The translations under genes and the position numbers were made by a program. 64,000 nucleotides of DNA from Alentia gelatinosa (taxonomy: Eukaryota; Annelida; Polychaeta; Phyllodocida; Polynoidae): positions 8,275,124 through 8,339,123 of the forward strand of contig OX465584.1 of the NCBI GenBank assembly GCA_950022655.1, written 5' to 3'. This document shows positions 1 to 10,099 of this stretch, piece after piece (position 1 is the stretch's first letter; each line of letters begins with the position of its first letter). The notes beneath the pieces are model-generated. The model did no database searches, was not told where the DNA came from, and saw only the letters and a program-made list of their open reading frames with translations.

Positions 1-123
1 ACAGATGAGGAGAGCTCAGGGGGGAGAGCGTGTCTCTGAGCATCAGAGCTGAGGAAACTCTCGGTGGAGAGTGTGTGTTTGAGCATGAGAGATGAGGAGA
101 GCTCGGGATGGAGAGTGAGTGTG
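1..123. repeat. ~44-bp tandem repeat, about 2.7 units
   Basis: Three imperfect units beginning GATGAGGAGAGCTC or GCTGAGGAAACTC and ending GAGCATGAGA follow one another at the left edge. The array is cut by the window start, so its full length is unknown. Confidence 0.7.
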
Positions 124-285
124 AACACCAGGTGCCTGACGACGTGTCCACCTCCACCTTGACTTCTACTCCACTGTAGATAAACACGGGCCTCGCGAGA
201 TGAATCACGGTGTCAACTCCGCAGAAAGGATGTCGATGAGATTCCAACCCCATCAGGGTGGGGCCGGGCCCGCCGTGCGGCCAGC

Positions 286-440
286 CCGCGCTATATAAGG
301 TAATAGGGGGCTAAAGGGCGGGGCCCAGTCCCCACCAACCCCCCAACCCCCCCGACCAAACCGCCGCAAGATGGCGCAGTCCTGTCACGTGATTGTAGTC
401 GGCACTGTATCACGTGACCAGTGAGGAGGCGACTTCCGGT
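286..440 (+). promoter_or_regulatory. candidate CpG-rich promoter with TATA box
   Basis: A TATA-type word (CTATATAAGG, 291-300) follows GC-rich DNA. Downstream are a YY1-type word (CAAGATGGCG, 367-376), two CACGTG boxes (386-391, 411-416) and an ETS-type word (ACTTCCGGT, 432-440). These motifs cluster in many animal core promoters. No convincing first exon is visible after it, so it may belong to a non-coding or distant transcript, or be chance in GC-rich DNA. Strand is inferred from the TATA and YY1 orientation. Confidence 0.4.
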
Positions 441-1260
441 GGAGCGTCTGCCATTAGAGAGTTGTGCTGGAGATGGTGCGACTATTACCCTGCTTTAATT
501 TAGATGTTGCCTCATAATGCCCGAAGATAAATTCCGTGGATATTGTAGGGTTAAAGCTAATATTCTGCAGTAGCTCACAGGGTCTTTCAAACAGGAGAAA
601 TTACAGGGAATATCTTTGACTTGCACAATGCACAATTCGCATGTGGCTATAGGCAAACAACGTTTCAAGTATAATATGAGAAAACATGGTTACTGAGAAC
701 GTAGGGATGGCCGTTCGAGGTCTTTTGACTCCTTAATACGGCCCGACGCCTTATCAGCACTGTGTTATACCAAACGTATTATTATCAAGGTTGCTTTCAT
801 CGTGCAAGAAAGACCTTATTGGAGTATCCCATAGTCTGTTTACAGAATCCGGTGTTAGCTGGTTTCCGTCGTTGTATGGTGATATACCCTTGACCCACAT
901 CCCACCATTGTTGCAGTCTAATGAATTTTATAAATCTTCAAATTGGAAATCCGATGACAGAAATGGAAATTTTAGTCATTTCAACATATACATTTCATCG
1001 GGGTGCGGCCAGCCAGTCGGGCGCGTACCATACGGGCGATATTAGGGAGTTTAGAAACGTCTGGAGGATCTATACTTTCAGGCAACTTTAGTATCAAAAC
1101 ATCTTTATAAACTTCCTGCAATTAACTCTCATAGCATATGAAAAAAATGTAGAGGATGATCCCTTTTCAGGCATCCACTGGGCTATCCACAGCTCCCCTT
1201 CTATCTATGACCATTTGCTTGTAACGGGTATACATAGTTTCAGCCGGAGTACTATGGGAT
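441..1260. other. no gene recognised
   Basis: AT-rich unique-looking sequence. Only short open frames occur and none resembles a known protein. No tandem or inverted repeat was noticed. Confidence 0.6.
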
Positions 1261-1267
1261 TCCCTAT

Positions 1268-1300
1268 CGTCACGTGCTCTGAGGTCACTTCCGGTGTGAG
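1268..1300. promoter_or_regulatory. CACGTG plus ETS motif pair
   Basis: CACGTG (1271-1276) lies 10 bases before ACTTCCGGT (1287-1295), the same two motifs as at 386-440, followed by CpG-rich DNA to about 1400. Promoter function is inference. The overlapping open frames on both strands look compositional (P/R/S-rich), not like a gene. Confidence 0.3.
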
Positions 1301-2900
1301 TGGTCGCGCCCCCTGGTGTGGAGTCTGGTCACTCGTCGGGCGGTCTGAGAGATCGGGGACCAGACGAAACCGACGAAGCGTACGGAGAAGTCGACCGGGG
1401 ACCAGGAGACTAGCCTCCATCCACTTCCGCTCCTCCAGCCCTCCCCTCAACAACCCCCTCCATACACCCCCTCCCTCCTCCACGTCCGCCCACCCACCCA
1501 CCCACCTGCTCCTTGATTGGCTTATTTCCCCATACAACTGGAGCTGAGGAACTACACTATCATTATCATACACCTATGGCCGAATATCTATGAATGGTAC
1601 CAGCTGCTAGGGGTGCAGTATACATAATGTTCGGGCCCACTGAGACGTAGTGAATGGTCGGACGCACTGTGCCCATAGTGAATTTTGCAAGTAGATAGAA
1701 TGGCTTTTTTGGGGTTGTTTTTCAGGTTTATAATAAGAAGAAAAAGTAGTGAGTGTATCCGTACCCATTTCTGTTCTAGCATGGCCTTTTGTACCACTGT
1801 GTATCGGTGGGAATGAGGCCCAATCTATTTGATTTCTCTTTTTTCAGGCAAGATGAAATAATTTTATAAACTAAAATGAGAACAAGGATTTCCGAGGAAA
1901 ATAGGAAAACTGCCATCTCTGTAAAAGCCGGATACATAGGCAATGGATTAAACCAATGAGCAACTTATCTGGCTACACGTACTTTTAACTCACAAGTCTC
2001 GCACCAAGGCAGGATATTGGAAATAGTAAAAACAGAGCGTGAAGCATTTGACCTATTTCTCCTGCAATGGGAAGGGCATTAAATCACACAGGAGGCTCCT
2101 GAGGTCATACAATGACAACCCTGACTGTACAGAGGTCAGTCATGTCATAACCTCGCTCTGTATAGTCCCTGACAACCACCACTCACTCGCAACAATCCAC
2201 ATACTCCAATCCCAACCACCAACAATGTGAGGGGCATCCCTCAACACCTCAGAACTGCTCACAATGTGAAGTGGGAAACACACTGTACGATTTCGTTCCC
2301 ACCGATTAACTCCGTTCATTGTAAGCTAGTCTTAATGTATCTCAGGGGAATTTGCGCAAGGTGTCGACCATCACAGCGGGATTTATGGATGGGAGTGGTG
2401 GTCATTAGTGGGAAATAATCCTAAGCAAATTCTGTCCACACTGGACGACTGATTTGAGGCCATCGATAAAGGAACAAGTACTAAATTTTAGTATCTGGGA
2501 GCTAAATCAGTGAGCGGGGATCAGTCTGTGTGTGGCAGGGCCATTTTCCCTCACCCAGCGACTAATAATGGGCCAAAATCGGTAGGCACCACAGGGGTAT
2601 TTCTGAAACACTGTTGTTACCGACAACAGAAAGGAATAGATTCCCTGATTTATCGGTCCCGATTTCGGAAGAGTGGACTGCAATTTATCGGCGACACAGC
2701 TACATCCCCACAGGGGGCATTTTCTAATCTTAGGCATAGTTCTGGAGGGGAGTGCCACACTGATCAACTCAATCTCTAGGCCTTGCCTGAGTATATGGTT
2801 GTTCTTTTGTCGCTTAGAAAGGAGAAATCGTACAGCGTGTTATGGCCTTAAGGGCAACTCGCCAACACCACAGAACTCACAATATATATAGACAATAATC
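1301..2900. other. no gene recognised
   Basis: Holds a short CCCACC-rich run near 1490-1505 and a dispersed repeat at 1853-1925, listed separately. Short open frames up to about 90 codons overlap on both strands and show no family signature. Confidence 0.55.
1853..1925 (+). repeat. short dispersed repeat, copy 1
   Basis: Shares ACAAGGATTTCC and GCCATCTCTGTAAA with 13795-13855 and 24160-24230, in the same order and spacing. No target duplication or termini could be defined, so this may be an internal part of a larger unrecognised element. Confidence 0.55.
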
Positions 2901-3010
2901 AATGGTTTTGTGGACAGGCAGCTGTAAACCACAAGAGGTTGACGCGTAGTAATACACGAGCGCTAGTGAGTGTATTACGTGGTCAACCTCGAGTGGATTA
3001 CAGAGCCATA
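2901..3010. mobile_element. fold-back element with 48-bp TTGAC hairpin core
   Basis: Arms of about 35 bp are imperfect inverted copies: the left ends AAACCACAAGAGG and the right begins CCTCGAGTGG. The centre (2939-2986) starts TTGACGCGTAGTAATA and closes TATTACGTGGTCAA around a CGAGCG-containing loop. The same core recurs at 7328, 58415 and 59246 and as a relic at 28195. The arms match those around 59246 but not the others. No coding capacity. The mobile-element status rests on repetition. Confidence 0.7.
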
Positions 3011-3180
3011 GTATAGGATATAACGATGGGTCTATTTTTTTGTACTACAGTACAAAGGGAATATTTTCCTGTATACCATGGTTTTGAGGATTTGTATCCG
3101 TATGTTACAGTAATGGTATCTGACAGGTTTTATATGATGGGTCGTGGTTTACTGGGTCACCATACATATCTGACAGGTTT
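3011..3180. repeat. flanking part of dispersed family also at 58.96-59.17 kb
   Basis: Contains AAAGGGAATATTTTCC, a near-inverse of the GGGAAAATAGTCCC word at 59.1 kb, and two copies of ATATCTGACAGG-type words (3118-3180). In both places it lies next to the same fold-back hairpin, in opposite orientation, so the two loci are probably copies of one longer element. Confidence 0.45.
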
Positions 3181-3404
3181 TATATAATAGGTGGTTTTTT
3201 GTGGGTTTTTCTAATTAACTTTTTTATTATCAAATTCTGGTATACCAGTTCTTCTATTTGACAACATGAGACTCCCTGTACATTCGTAAGGTTTACGGAG
3301 TCCACATACATTTCCAATGAGGTCTTTGTATACGATGGATGATAAAGGCCATTCTCCAACACCTCACAACTGCTCCGAGCACATCCGAGCAAATGCAAGC
3401 TCCC

Positions 3405-3797
3405 CCACCCCCCCCCCCCCCCACCCCCGCGCTCCCCTGAGTCGCTGACTGGGCAGACGACAAATCGCCGCGCGCAGATTGAAGGCGGGAAGCCGGCCGG
3501 GAGGGACACCTTGTCTAGACAGTGCAAGTGGCAGGCGGGCCAGGAAGCCATCTTCGGGGACGAGCGGAGGGCGCCGAGTGCCACCGAGAACCGCCAACAA
3601 AAGTTTCCCGCCCAAAATGAGCAATTGCATCGCGTCGTCTTTGATACACTGCATTTGGAGATGTCCATCTCCGAATCTCTAGACACCGGCTCCCCTCCTC
3701 CTCCTCCTCCTGCTGCTTCTGCTTCTGCTTCTGCTTCTGCTTCTGCTTCTGCTTCTGCTTCTGCTGCTGCTGCTGCTTCTGCTTCTGCTTCTGCTTC

Positions 3798-3833
<36 letters not shown>

Positions 3834-3836
3834 TGC
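3405..3836. repeat. poly-C run and CTTCTG/CTG microsatellite
   Basis: A C-run at about 3409-3430 precedes CpG-rich sequence. At 3700-3836 (CTC)n passes into (CTTCTG)n and (CTG)n. Both strands stay open here and give alanine/serine or serine/arginine runs. The repeat itself explains the open frames. Confidence 0.85.
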
Positions 3837-3870
3837 GTTTTACTATTGTGTTTTTATGCAGCTCACTTTG

Positions 3871-4190
3871 GGTTGGTTGGTTGGTTTGATTTAACGTCCA
3901 GTTAACCATTACAGGTTCTTACTAGACTTTCTCAAGGTTCTTTTACACCAGGAGGGTTGTGATCAAATCTATGAGATGAATTCAGGTAGAAATCTCACCC
4001 CTACACATTTATCGAAGTGAGAGTTAATCTACTCCCCACACCACATAGACATGGTATGAGAACCATTGGCCTTTGATATAGCAGTAAATCTACCACTGCT
4101 GCAGATGATGGAGAAGAGTGGCTGCTGTGGGACTCGAACCCGAAATTTGGGGATACAATTCCAGTGCCTTAACCACTGACCTAACTCTCC
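3871..4190 (-). mobile_element. tRNA-derived SINE, nearly full length
   Basis: Read on the minus strand it begins with a tRNA-like head: an A-box-like word (TTAGGTCAGTGGTTAAGGC, 4165-4183) and a B box (GGGTTCGAGTCC, 4128-4139). A body containing GAGATTTCTACC follows. It ends with GGACGTTAAATCAAACC and an (AACC)n tail at 3871-3890. The head allows Pol III transcription in principle. The tail type defines the main subfamily in this window. Confidence 0.85.
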
Positions 4191-4207
4191 ACCCTCCCCT
4201 TACTTTA

Positions 4208-4515
4208 GGACCATCCATAAAGTATGTACGCAGAATTTCCTGAATTTTTTGACACCCCCCCAACCCCCCCAACCCCGAATCCCAATCTTGTACGGAATAT
4301 AACAAATACGGAGCATATGAAAAATTTCCAAAATTGTTGACCTCTCTTTCCCACCGCCTAAGTTGGTTGGTTGGTTGGTTTGATTTAACGTCCAGTTAAC
4401 CATTAGAGGTTCTCACCAGACAAGGTTCTTTTACACCACAAGGGTGGTGATCGAATCTATGTAGTGAATTTAGGTAGAAATATCTCCCCTACATACGTAC
4501 TTTATGGATGGCCCC
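4208..4515. mobile_element. TIR element with GGACCATCCATAAAGTA ends
   Basis: GGACCATCCATAAAGTATG at the left is matched inversely by CGTACTTTATGGATGGCCCC at the right (to about 4515). Termini of this type, followed by long C or G runs, are widespread in invertebrate DNA transposons. No transposase remains. A SINE fragment (4362-4495) sits inside. Confidence 0.6.
4362..4495 (-). mobile_element. 5'-truncated SINE fragment
   Basis: Only the 3' half is present: the (AACC)n tail, the GGACGTTAAATC region and part of the body. The tRNA-like head is missing, as expected of truncated retroposition. It lies within the TIR element at 4208-4515. Confidence 0.8.
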
Positions 4516-4549
4516 TTTTTGCACTTCACTTCACGCCGGTCGGCTTTTA

Positions 4550-4622
4550 GCAGGCTGAGGTGCTGTTACACTGCACAGACGTGTATTGGGAGGTCAGGGG
4601 TTTGAATCCCGGTCGTCCCTGA
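4550..4622 (+). pseudogene. tRNA-like sequence, probably a SINE head
   Basis: An A-box-like TTTAGCAGGCTGAGG is followed at tRNA spacing by the B-box-like GGTTTGAATCCCGG (4610-4623). The stems do not pair well enough for a working tRNA. It could be the head of a second SINE family or a tRNA pseudogene. Confidence 0.4.
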
Positions 4623-4639
4623 TAGTGCGGCCTCTACAT

Positions 4640-5235
4640 AAGGTAGTGGCTAATGCAGCCACACTCAGTGTGTCGTGGTTAGTATAGGGAAACAGGGTTA
4701 CTCTGGCTGTACGCGTTAAAATTGATGATGAAATGTACCAATTTCAAATGCAGAGGTTTATCTGATTTTACCAAGTATTTATCATGTATTATCATATACC
4801 TCTGCTTTGCCTCGATGACGAGGAGTATTATTTATTTATACGATTCTCGATCCAGTTCTATATACATGCATGTCCCGGGCATAACATGAAGCAGTGCCCT
4901 TAATGGTGGTACTGGCAGGGCACGCTATGCCTTGGTTAATCTCACAGGGGACAGTGGTGGCGCTAAGCAGCAGGAACACAGTGGTACAACAAGTTGCAGG
5001 GCGGCCATATGTCTGCGGGGTGTGCTCCCTGTCAGGTTTTTACTGACCCTGACTCCCGCTGTGTTTGTTGCTGAGTCAGACCCGCAAACAGTGGTGTCAG
5101 GGAACAACGCCTGGACACTAACTCAGCGAGAGGCGGGAAACATACACATACACCACACTGCCGCCCCCTACAGGCCGTCCATTAGAAGCTGACACCTGAC
5201 GCCCGCTTCAGAGACAGATGGTTTAATTCAGTATC
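4640..5235. other. no gene recognised
   Basis: Unique-looking DNA with overlapping short frames on both strands at 4925-5192. Neither frame has a domain signature. GAGGAGTATTATTTATTTA with CGATTCTCGA (4820-4850) resembles words inside the 40.9-41.7 kb palindrome. Confidence 0.5.
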
Positions 5236-5239
5236 CACC

Positions 5240-5500
5240 TGATGCAAAGTGTCCAGAGTGAACCTGTACACTGCACGAAAACCACCGTTTTATTCATATA
5301 TACGCCATCACGGAAGTGCATGTATTGGCTGAATATTGACTTGTTTTCATTTATATACGCCCAGGCTTTATATACGACAGACGCGTCTTGGCTGTATTTC
5401 ACACCCAGCGTATATGAGAGAAAATACCCTCTGCCCCCGCCCCCTCCCGCCCCTTTGTGTTGGTAGAAGTAGAGGTGTCCTCAGTAGGAAGCCCTCCCCT
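5240..5500. repeat. dispersed repeat paired with 34.69-34.93 kb
   Basis: CACTGCACGAAAACCACC, TATATACGCC words and AGTAGGAAGCCCTCCCC recur at 34690-34930 in rearranged order and orientation. This indicates two copies of one unclassified element. No coding capacity. Confidence 0.5.
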
Positions 5501-5509
5501 CTGCAAAGT

Positions 5510-5665
5510 GTCTCTAGTAAATATAGGAACTCTGTATGGACATACCCGCTGTATACAGATATCTATTATCCACCTAATACAAAGTATCAATAGTAAACCT
5601 ATAGGAACTCTTTATCGACATACCCTGCGCATACCGATATCTACCATTCACCTAATACAAAGTGC
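5510..5665. repeat. ~82-bp tandem duplication
   Basis: Two successive units carry TAGGAACTCT, GACATACCC, ATACAGATATCTA or ATACCGATATCTA, and CACCTAATACAAAGT. The CCACCTAATACAAAGT word also links this array to the elements at 7424-7616 and 8687-8885. Confidence 0.65.
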
Positions 5666-5984
5666 CCATAGTTAATGTATCTTACTATCCCAGGGCTTGT
5701 ATTCACTGCGTGTGGGCCACACGCTAATATACTTTGCCTAAAGGTTAGACTGGTCCCAAAAACTTTGAGTTTGCTGCAAAAACTAACCCTTCACCATCTG
5801 CATGCGAACACTGTGACATTGGGTATGGTCCATAGGTCCAGTGTCAGAGTCACTGGTTATTGATACATTTGGATCCGAGACAGGCTGTTGTAGAAGCTAG
5901 ATGACTGGGTGCAATTGGTTTACCGAAAATGACCCATGGACTGAATAAACTCAAACTTTTCTTTTTGTATTCATAATTCCACGC

Positions 5985-6248
5985 TCATTCATCAATAATA
6001 AACGTACTATTTTCTCCTAGTTTCCAGGTACAACATTCTTTCCGTCTTCCTGATATATCTTCGGACAATCCGTCTTTAACACCCAATACCCATTCAATCG
6101 CCATGGTGCTATTGAGATCATTAACAATGTCATTAATAAACAACAAGTATAACAGCGGTCCCAACACTGACCCTTGGGGTACTCCACACTTTACAACAAC
6201 AACTCTGTCTGATATTGTTCCATTTAACACCCAATACCCATTCACCAC
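5985..6248 (-). pseudogene. non-LTR retrotransposon reverse-transcriptase fragment
   Basis: The minus-strand frame contains KCGVPQGSVLGPLLYLLFIN (about 6129-6191), the diagnostic reverse-transcriptase motif of LINE-type elements of the jockey/CR1/RTE kind. In the full enzyme this part helps form the polymerase active site. The catalytic FADD-type motif that should follow within about 40 residues is absent. Instead, a 22-bp piece of the element recurs at about 6080 and 6226, so the fragment has been rearranged or partly duplicated. At 87 codons it is far below the several hundred residues of a complete RT domain. It is a dead relic, and the clade cannot be fixed from this piece. Confidence 0.8.
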
Positions 6249-6254
6249 ACCTCA

Positions 6255-7055
6255 CCACCACCCAAAAATACGCAATTTCCACCGTCCTGTCACCACACTG
6301 CCTTACCTACATGTATTAGCTTTCTGGGCCGCAGTGAAATGGCTTACATTGGGTGGGACTGAGTGTTAATGGCTTCCAGAGGACAGGGCCTGGGCACCTT
6401 GCACATGCGCATGGCTGATAAGCGTGCTAGTTAGGTGATGGGTAGAAAACAGGTGGTGCCTTCTTTACCAGCTGACTTAGACTGGCTCCAGTCCCTGCAT
6501 CCTATGGCTACCCTCTGGCTGGGATACAGTCCCTTGTCCTACCCCTCCACCCCTCAGAAGTGACACAGGGACTGGTCTCATCCGTTATCGGCCGTGTAGA
6601 CTGGCGCGATTTTGCGCCACACTCCCCAAGCAGAGGTCTGGCTACTGGTCAGGATATCTGCTGGGAGAATGATACCCTCTCACTTTGATTTCAATCGAGA
6701 CATAGTCAGGAGTAGGTGAAATATATTGCTATGACAACACAGGCGGCCAGGGAACTGGAGGAGGGGAGGGGGTAAGGGTAGGAGGAAGTATAGGGTTACA
6801 GGGAGTGGGTTGGGGCCATAAACAGGAGATTCTGTTCATATTGGACAAGTCTTTGATTCATGGGCCAGTCAGAGAAGGATAATACTATAATGAATTGTAT
6901 TCCGATTTTCTTTAATCATTTAATGAATGTTCATAATCAAAGACTTGAGCAAGTCTACAGCTGACTCTGCGGGAAGCCCTCCTGCCTGCTTGTACAGAGA
7001 TAACAGTTTCCACCGCCCTCTGCCAGCCAGAGGAGAGGCACATGTCCAGCAACCA
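6255..7055. other. no gene recognised
   Basis: Mixed composition with GGAGGGG-rich sequence near 6750-6790. At 6620-6670 words like AGCAGAGGTCTGG and ATATCTGCTGGGAGA resemble the termini of the hAT-like family at 10805-11359, possibly a decayed copy. Confidence 0.45.
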
Positions 7056-7059
7056 CATA

Positions 7060-7330
7060 CACACACACAAAATGGACTGGTTTCAGATACATACACAATA
7101 TTGACTGGTTTCAGATACAAGCGGCCGTATGCTCCGAGGAGCATACAGCATACACACACACAAAATGGACTGGTTTCAGATACATACACAATATTGACTG
7201 TTTTCAGATACAAGCGGCCGTATGCTCCGAGGAGCATACGGCATACACACACACAAAATGGACTGGTTTCAGATACATACACAATATTGACTGGTTTCAG
7301 ATACAAGCGGCCGTATGCTCCGAGGAGTTG
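7060..7330. repeat. 93-bp tandem repeat, three units
   Basis: Units start at AATGGACTGG (7071, 7164, 7257). Each has a CA-rich stretch, two copies of GACTGGTTTCAGATAC and a palindrome GTATGCTCCGAGGAGCATAC. In the third unit the palindrome is split by a fold-back core (7328-7377). Confidence 0.85.
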
Positions 7331-7387
7331 ACGCGTAGTAATATCCGAGCGTATGCGAGGATATTGCGGAGAGTCAACTCCGAGGAG
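7318..7387. mobile_element. 50-bp TTGAC hairpin between direct CTCCGAGGAG copies
   Basis: The core at 7328-7377 begins TTGACGCGTAGTAATATCC and ends GGATATTGCGGAGAGTCAA. It is flanked on both sides by CTCCGAGGAG (7318-7327 and 7378-7387). The two undisturbed sister units of the 93-bp array carry that 10-mer once. This looks like an insertion with a 10-bp target duplication. Because the 10-mer is itself a palindrome, duplication of a palindrome centre is the alternative. Confidence 0.7.
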
Positions 7388-7423
7388 CATACAAACGCTT
7401 TTATCTGAAACCAGTCTATATTG

Positions 7424-7616
7424 TATTTATTATCCACCTTTTCTGGACAAGTGGCATGTCAATATCAGTTTGTTTTAGTTATGCACTATTTTTCCATACG
7501 CACTATTTTTCCGTATGCGCCACCCGGAGCATACAACATATCCGTATGCGCCGGGTATGTCTATACAAATGCCCTGTGTCTTTTCTATGGACACTTTGTG
7601 TTAGGTGGATAATAAA
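7424..7616. mobile_element. palindromic element with TATTATCCACCT ends
   Basis: The left end TTTATTATCCACC is matched inversely by GGTGGATAATAAA at the right. The interior has repeated GCACTATTTTTCC and CCGTATGC words. A related but eroded copy is at 8687-8885. Non-coding MITE-like structure, superfamily unknown. Confidence 0.6.
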
Positions 7617-7619
7617 AGG

Positions 7620-8180
7620 CCGTATGCTCTGAGGAGTTCACGCTTGTCCCCCTGCTCATCCGACATGTTAGTGAGCTGTTTGACCTAATTAACACCGACC
7701 GAATCGAAACTTAGTAAATGCTTTGCAAACCCAATTTGCTAAGACTTCAAAAAGCTACTCAGTTATGGACGGAGTATGATGCATTTAGGGGGCAGCTGAA
7801 CTTGCTTCTCAACTCGTAAAATCTTTCCTGAATTTTGGTTTAAAAAGCGGGATCGAGGTGAGTCACTGCTGAGTGGTTTTATCGCAAGGAAGCCCCTGCT
7901 GGTATCAGGCGAGAACCACATCTTAAGGGGGTGTTCCACTGGACCGACGGTAGCCGATTTCCTAGCCAGACAATCGCCGATTATCATCGGATGCCCTAGA
8001 ATTTCTCAAGTCTTTGAAAATGGTCATTTATTAAATTATTATTATCAGAATTATATGAATTACAATACGTGAGCTTCCTCTTAAGGGCCCAGGAACAATT
8101 GATTGGGTGAGAAATCGGCCTGGTGGATTTTGCCCTTTAGTTGACCTCTGACTGACCAGTAAGAAGAAGTAGACTTCAAG
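7620..8180. other. no gene recognised
   Basis: AT-moderate unique-looking sequence. One 74-codon minus-strand frame (7763-7987) has no recognised family. No clear repeat. Confidence 0.5.
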
Positions 8181-8181
8181 T

Positions 8182-8515
8182 TTGGTTGGTTGGTTGGTTT
8201 GATTTAACATCCAGTTAACCATTGCCGGTTCTCACCAGACTTTCTCAAGATTCTTTTACACCACAAGGGTGGTGATCGAATCTATGAAATGAATTTAGGT
8301 GGAAACCTCACCCCTACACATTTACCAAGGTGAGAGTTCTTTTACTTCACACACCACATAGACATGGTATGAGAAGGATTGGCCTTTGTATAGCAGTAAA
8401 TCTACCACTGCTGGGGGTGAAGGAGAAAAGTGGCTGCAGTGGGACCCGAATCAACAAAGTCTGATGACCTTGATATTACAAGTCCAGTGCTCTTTACCAC
8501 TTTACCACTCCCTAC
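8182..8515 (-). mobile_element. tRNA-derived SINE
   Basis: Same family as 3871-4190: (AACC)n tail and TGGATGTTAAATC at the left, body, then a decayed tRNA-like head near 8440-8515. The T/C-rich changes in the head (CTCTTTACCACTTTACC) would weaken the A box. Confidence 0.8.
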
Positions 8516-8686
8516 CCCGGTCGCTTTTGTTATGCTTGCGTGCAAGCAGATCCAGTCTGCACCACGAGGAGGTGAGGCGACCAAGAGGGTGAACAGATTG
8601 TTAATTGCTGTCCACCCCAGACTTCAAGGTAGCGTTGTCCACAGTGGAGGTGTTTCTGCCTCGTTCTCTAATTTCCAGTCTATTTT

Positions 8687-8885
8687 GTGTTTAGTATCCA
8701 CTTTTTCCTGACAAGTGGCATACCAATATCATTTTTTTTGTGGTATTTTTTCAGTCGGCATACCAATATCAGTTCATTTAGGGAGGCACTATTTTTCAGT
8801 ATGCACTATTTTTCCGAATGCGCGCTTTATTGGAACCTGGAACATACAACATGTCCGTATGCTCCGGGTATGTATGGACACTCCC
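8687..8885. repeat. eroded copy related to 7424-7616
   Basis: Shares TATCCACTTTTTCCTGACAAGTGGCAT-like opening (shorter matches throughout), ACTATTTTTCC words and CCGTATGCTCCGGGTATG with 7424-7616. ATACCAATATCA is duplicated within it. Confidence 0.55.
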
Positions 8886-8984
8886 CATGTGTCCCCATGT
8901 GAACACACTGTATCAGGATAAAAAGAAAACCGTCACCACATACGACATCGTAACAACACATTATCATGTACTTAAAAGGAAAAT

Positions 8985-9257
8985 CATGAGATGAAAATAA
9001 CTTGCTCTGTACTCCATCGAGTTTGACTGCGGAGTAATTCAAAATGTGAAGCTGAGTGAATTGGTATGAGGTGGAGTGCGGACCAAGTTATTTTCATCAA
9101 CTGGGTTTCGGATTTTATCTCACCCTGTATACATGATCAGGAATATCATTATTCAATAAAATAACTCACCCAATTAGTATTGGGTACACTGCTTTCACGG
9201 CCGTGGAGTATGAGTTCCTAACATTAAGCCTCTGGTGAAAAATACGGGGTGAGATAA
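8985..9257 (-). mobile_element. two-module fold-back element
   Basis: On the minus strand module 1 opens TTTTATCTCACCCCG at 9257 and carries GAGGCTTAATGTTAGGAACTC. It closes at the GGTGAGATAAAA inverse near 9115. Module 2 follows (8985-9100), a hairpin with arms around GAAAATAACTTG and a loop ATTCACTCAGCTTCACA. The architecture is shared with at least ten other loci. No coding capacity. Confidence 0.65.
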
Positions 9258-9523
9258 AACCTCCAAACATCCCCACTTTTACACATAACCTCATCACTGA
9301 CTTATCATATACAAGTTACTAACATTTCCACTAATCGCGTCCACCGAGGAAGAAGCCAGATAGTAGTGTGGCTTCTCAATATCAGTCACATGCTTCATGG
9401 TCCAGAAGCGAGATACGGGAAAGTAGGACAAATACGTAGAAAATCTTTAATCAGAAAAAATCTAAGTATTCCGAAACCCGCCAATACCGTGTGTACCTAG
9501 GTAAAATAAAGGTAAAATGGTTA

Positions 9524-9943
9524 TTATCCCACCCCTAATATAAAATCCCATAGGCTTAACTTTGAGATTCCGTATGCCACGCTGACTGGCATACGGAGTT
9601 TTATATGCCACTAGTGGCATACAGAATTATTATCACGTATTATCCTACCCCTCATATAAAATCCCATAGGCTTAACATTGGGTTTCCGTATGCCACGCTG
9701 ACTGGCATACGGAGTTTTATATGCAACTAGTGACATACAGCATTGTTCATACGTAATATTCCAAAATCGAGGAGATAAGGTAGGATAAAATCAAAACCTG
9801 ATTCGTTTTAATCTTGGCCACCACATTCCACTCCTGAAGTTTTGGCTCCGGACTTCACTCGGCTTCGCCTCATGAAGTCACTTTGCCAAACTCCAGTCGT
9901 GGAATATAGTGGCCAAGATTAAAACTCATCCAGTTTTACGATA
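9524..9943 (+). mobile_element. two-module element, TTATCCTACCCC subfamily, module 1 duplicated
   Basis: Module 1 (TTATCCCACCCCTAATAT, ATAGGCTTAAC, GTATGCCACGCTGACTGGC) occurs twice in tandem, from 9524 and from 9640, about 116 bp apart. GGTAGGATAAAATC closes it. The module 2 hairpin has arms built on TTAATCTTGGCCACC and its inverse, with CTTCACTCGGCTTCGCCTC in the loop. It ends CAGTTTTACGATA at 9943, exactly as the copy at 14953-15256 does. Confidence 0.8.
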
Positions 9944-9984
9944 GTATCAGGCGTACTTGAGTCAATGGCTATTTAAAACAACGT

Positions 9985-10092
9985 GTCACATCTCGTTTGA
10001 ATCGCGGCTTCGCTTTGTGAATTACTACGCGATTCAAACTCGATGGGATTACGAGCTCTGACCCTCAACTTTCATAGGTTTCCTCTATAGGA
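9985..10092. repeat. isolated hairpin module of the two-module family
   Basis: CTCGTTTGAATCGC pairs with GCGATTCAAACTCGA around a GGCTTCGCTTTGTGAATTAC loop. TTTCATAGGTTTCCTCTAT follows, the words found after the hairpin region at about 36835 and at 19829. Module 1 is not visible upstream. Confidence 0.5.
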
Positions 10093-10099
10093 CGGCGTC

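Noticed and set aside
3511..3909. Alanine/serine and serine/arginine-rich frames, one resembling an SR-type tract
   Set aside because: Translation of the (CTTCTG)n/(CTG)n microsatellite, running into a SINE.
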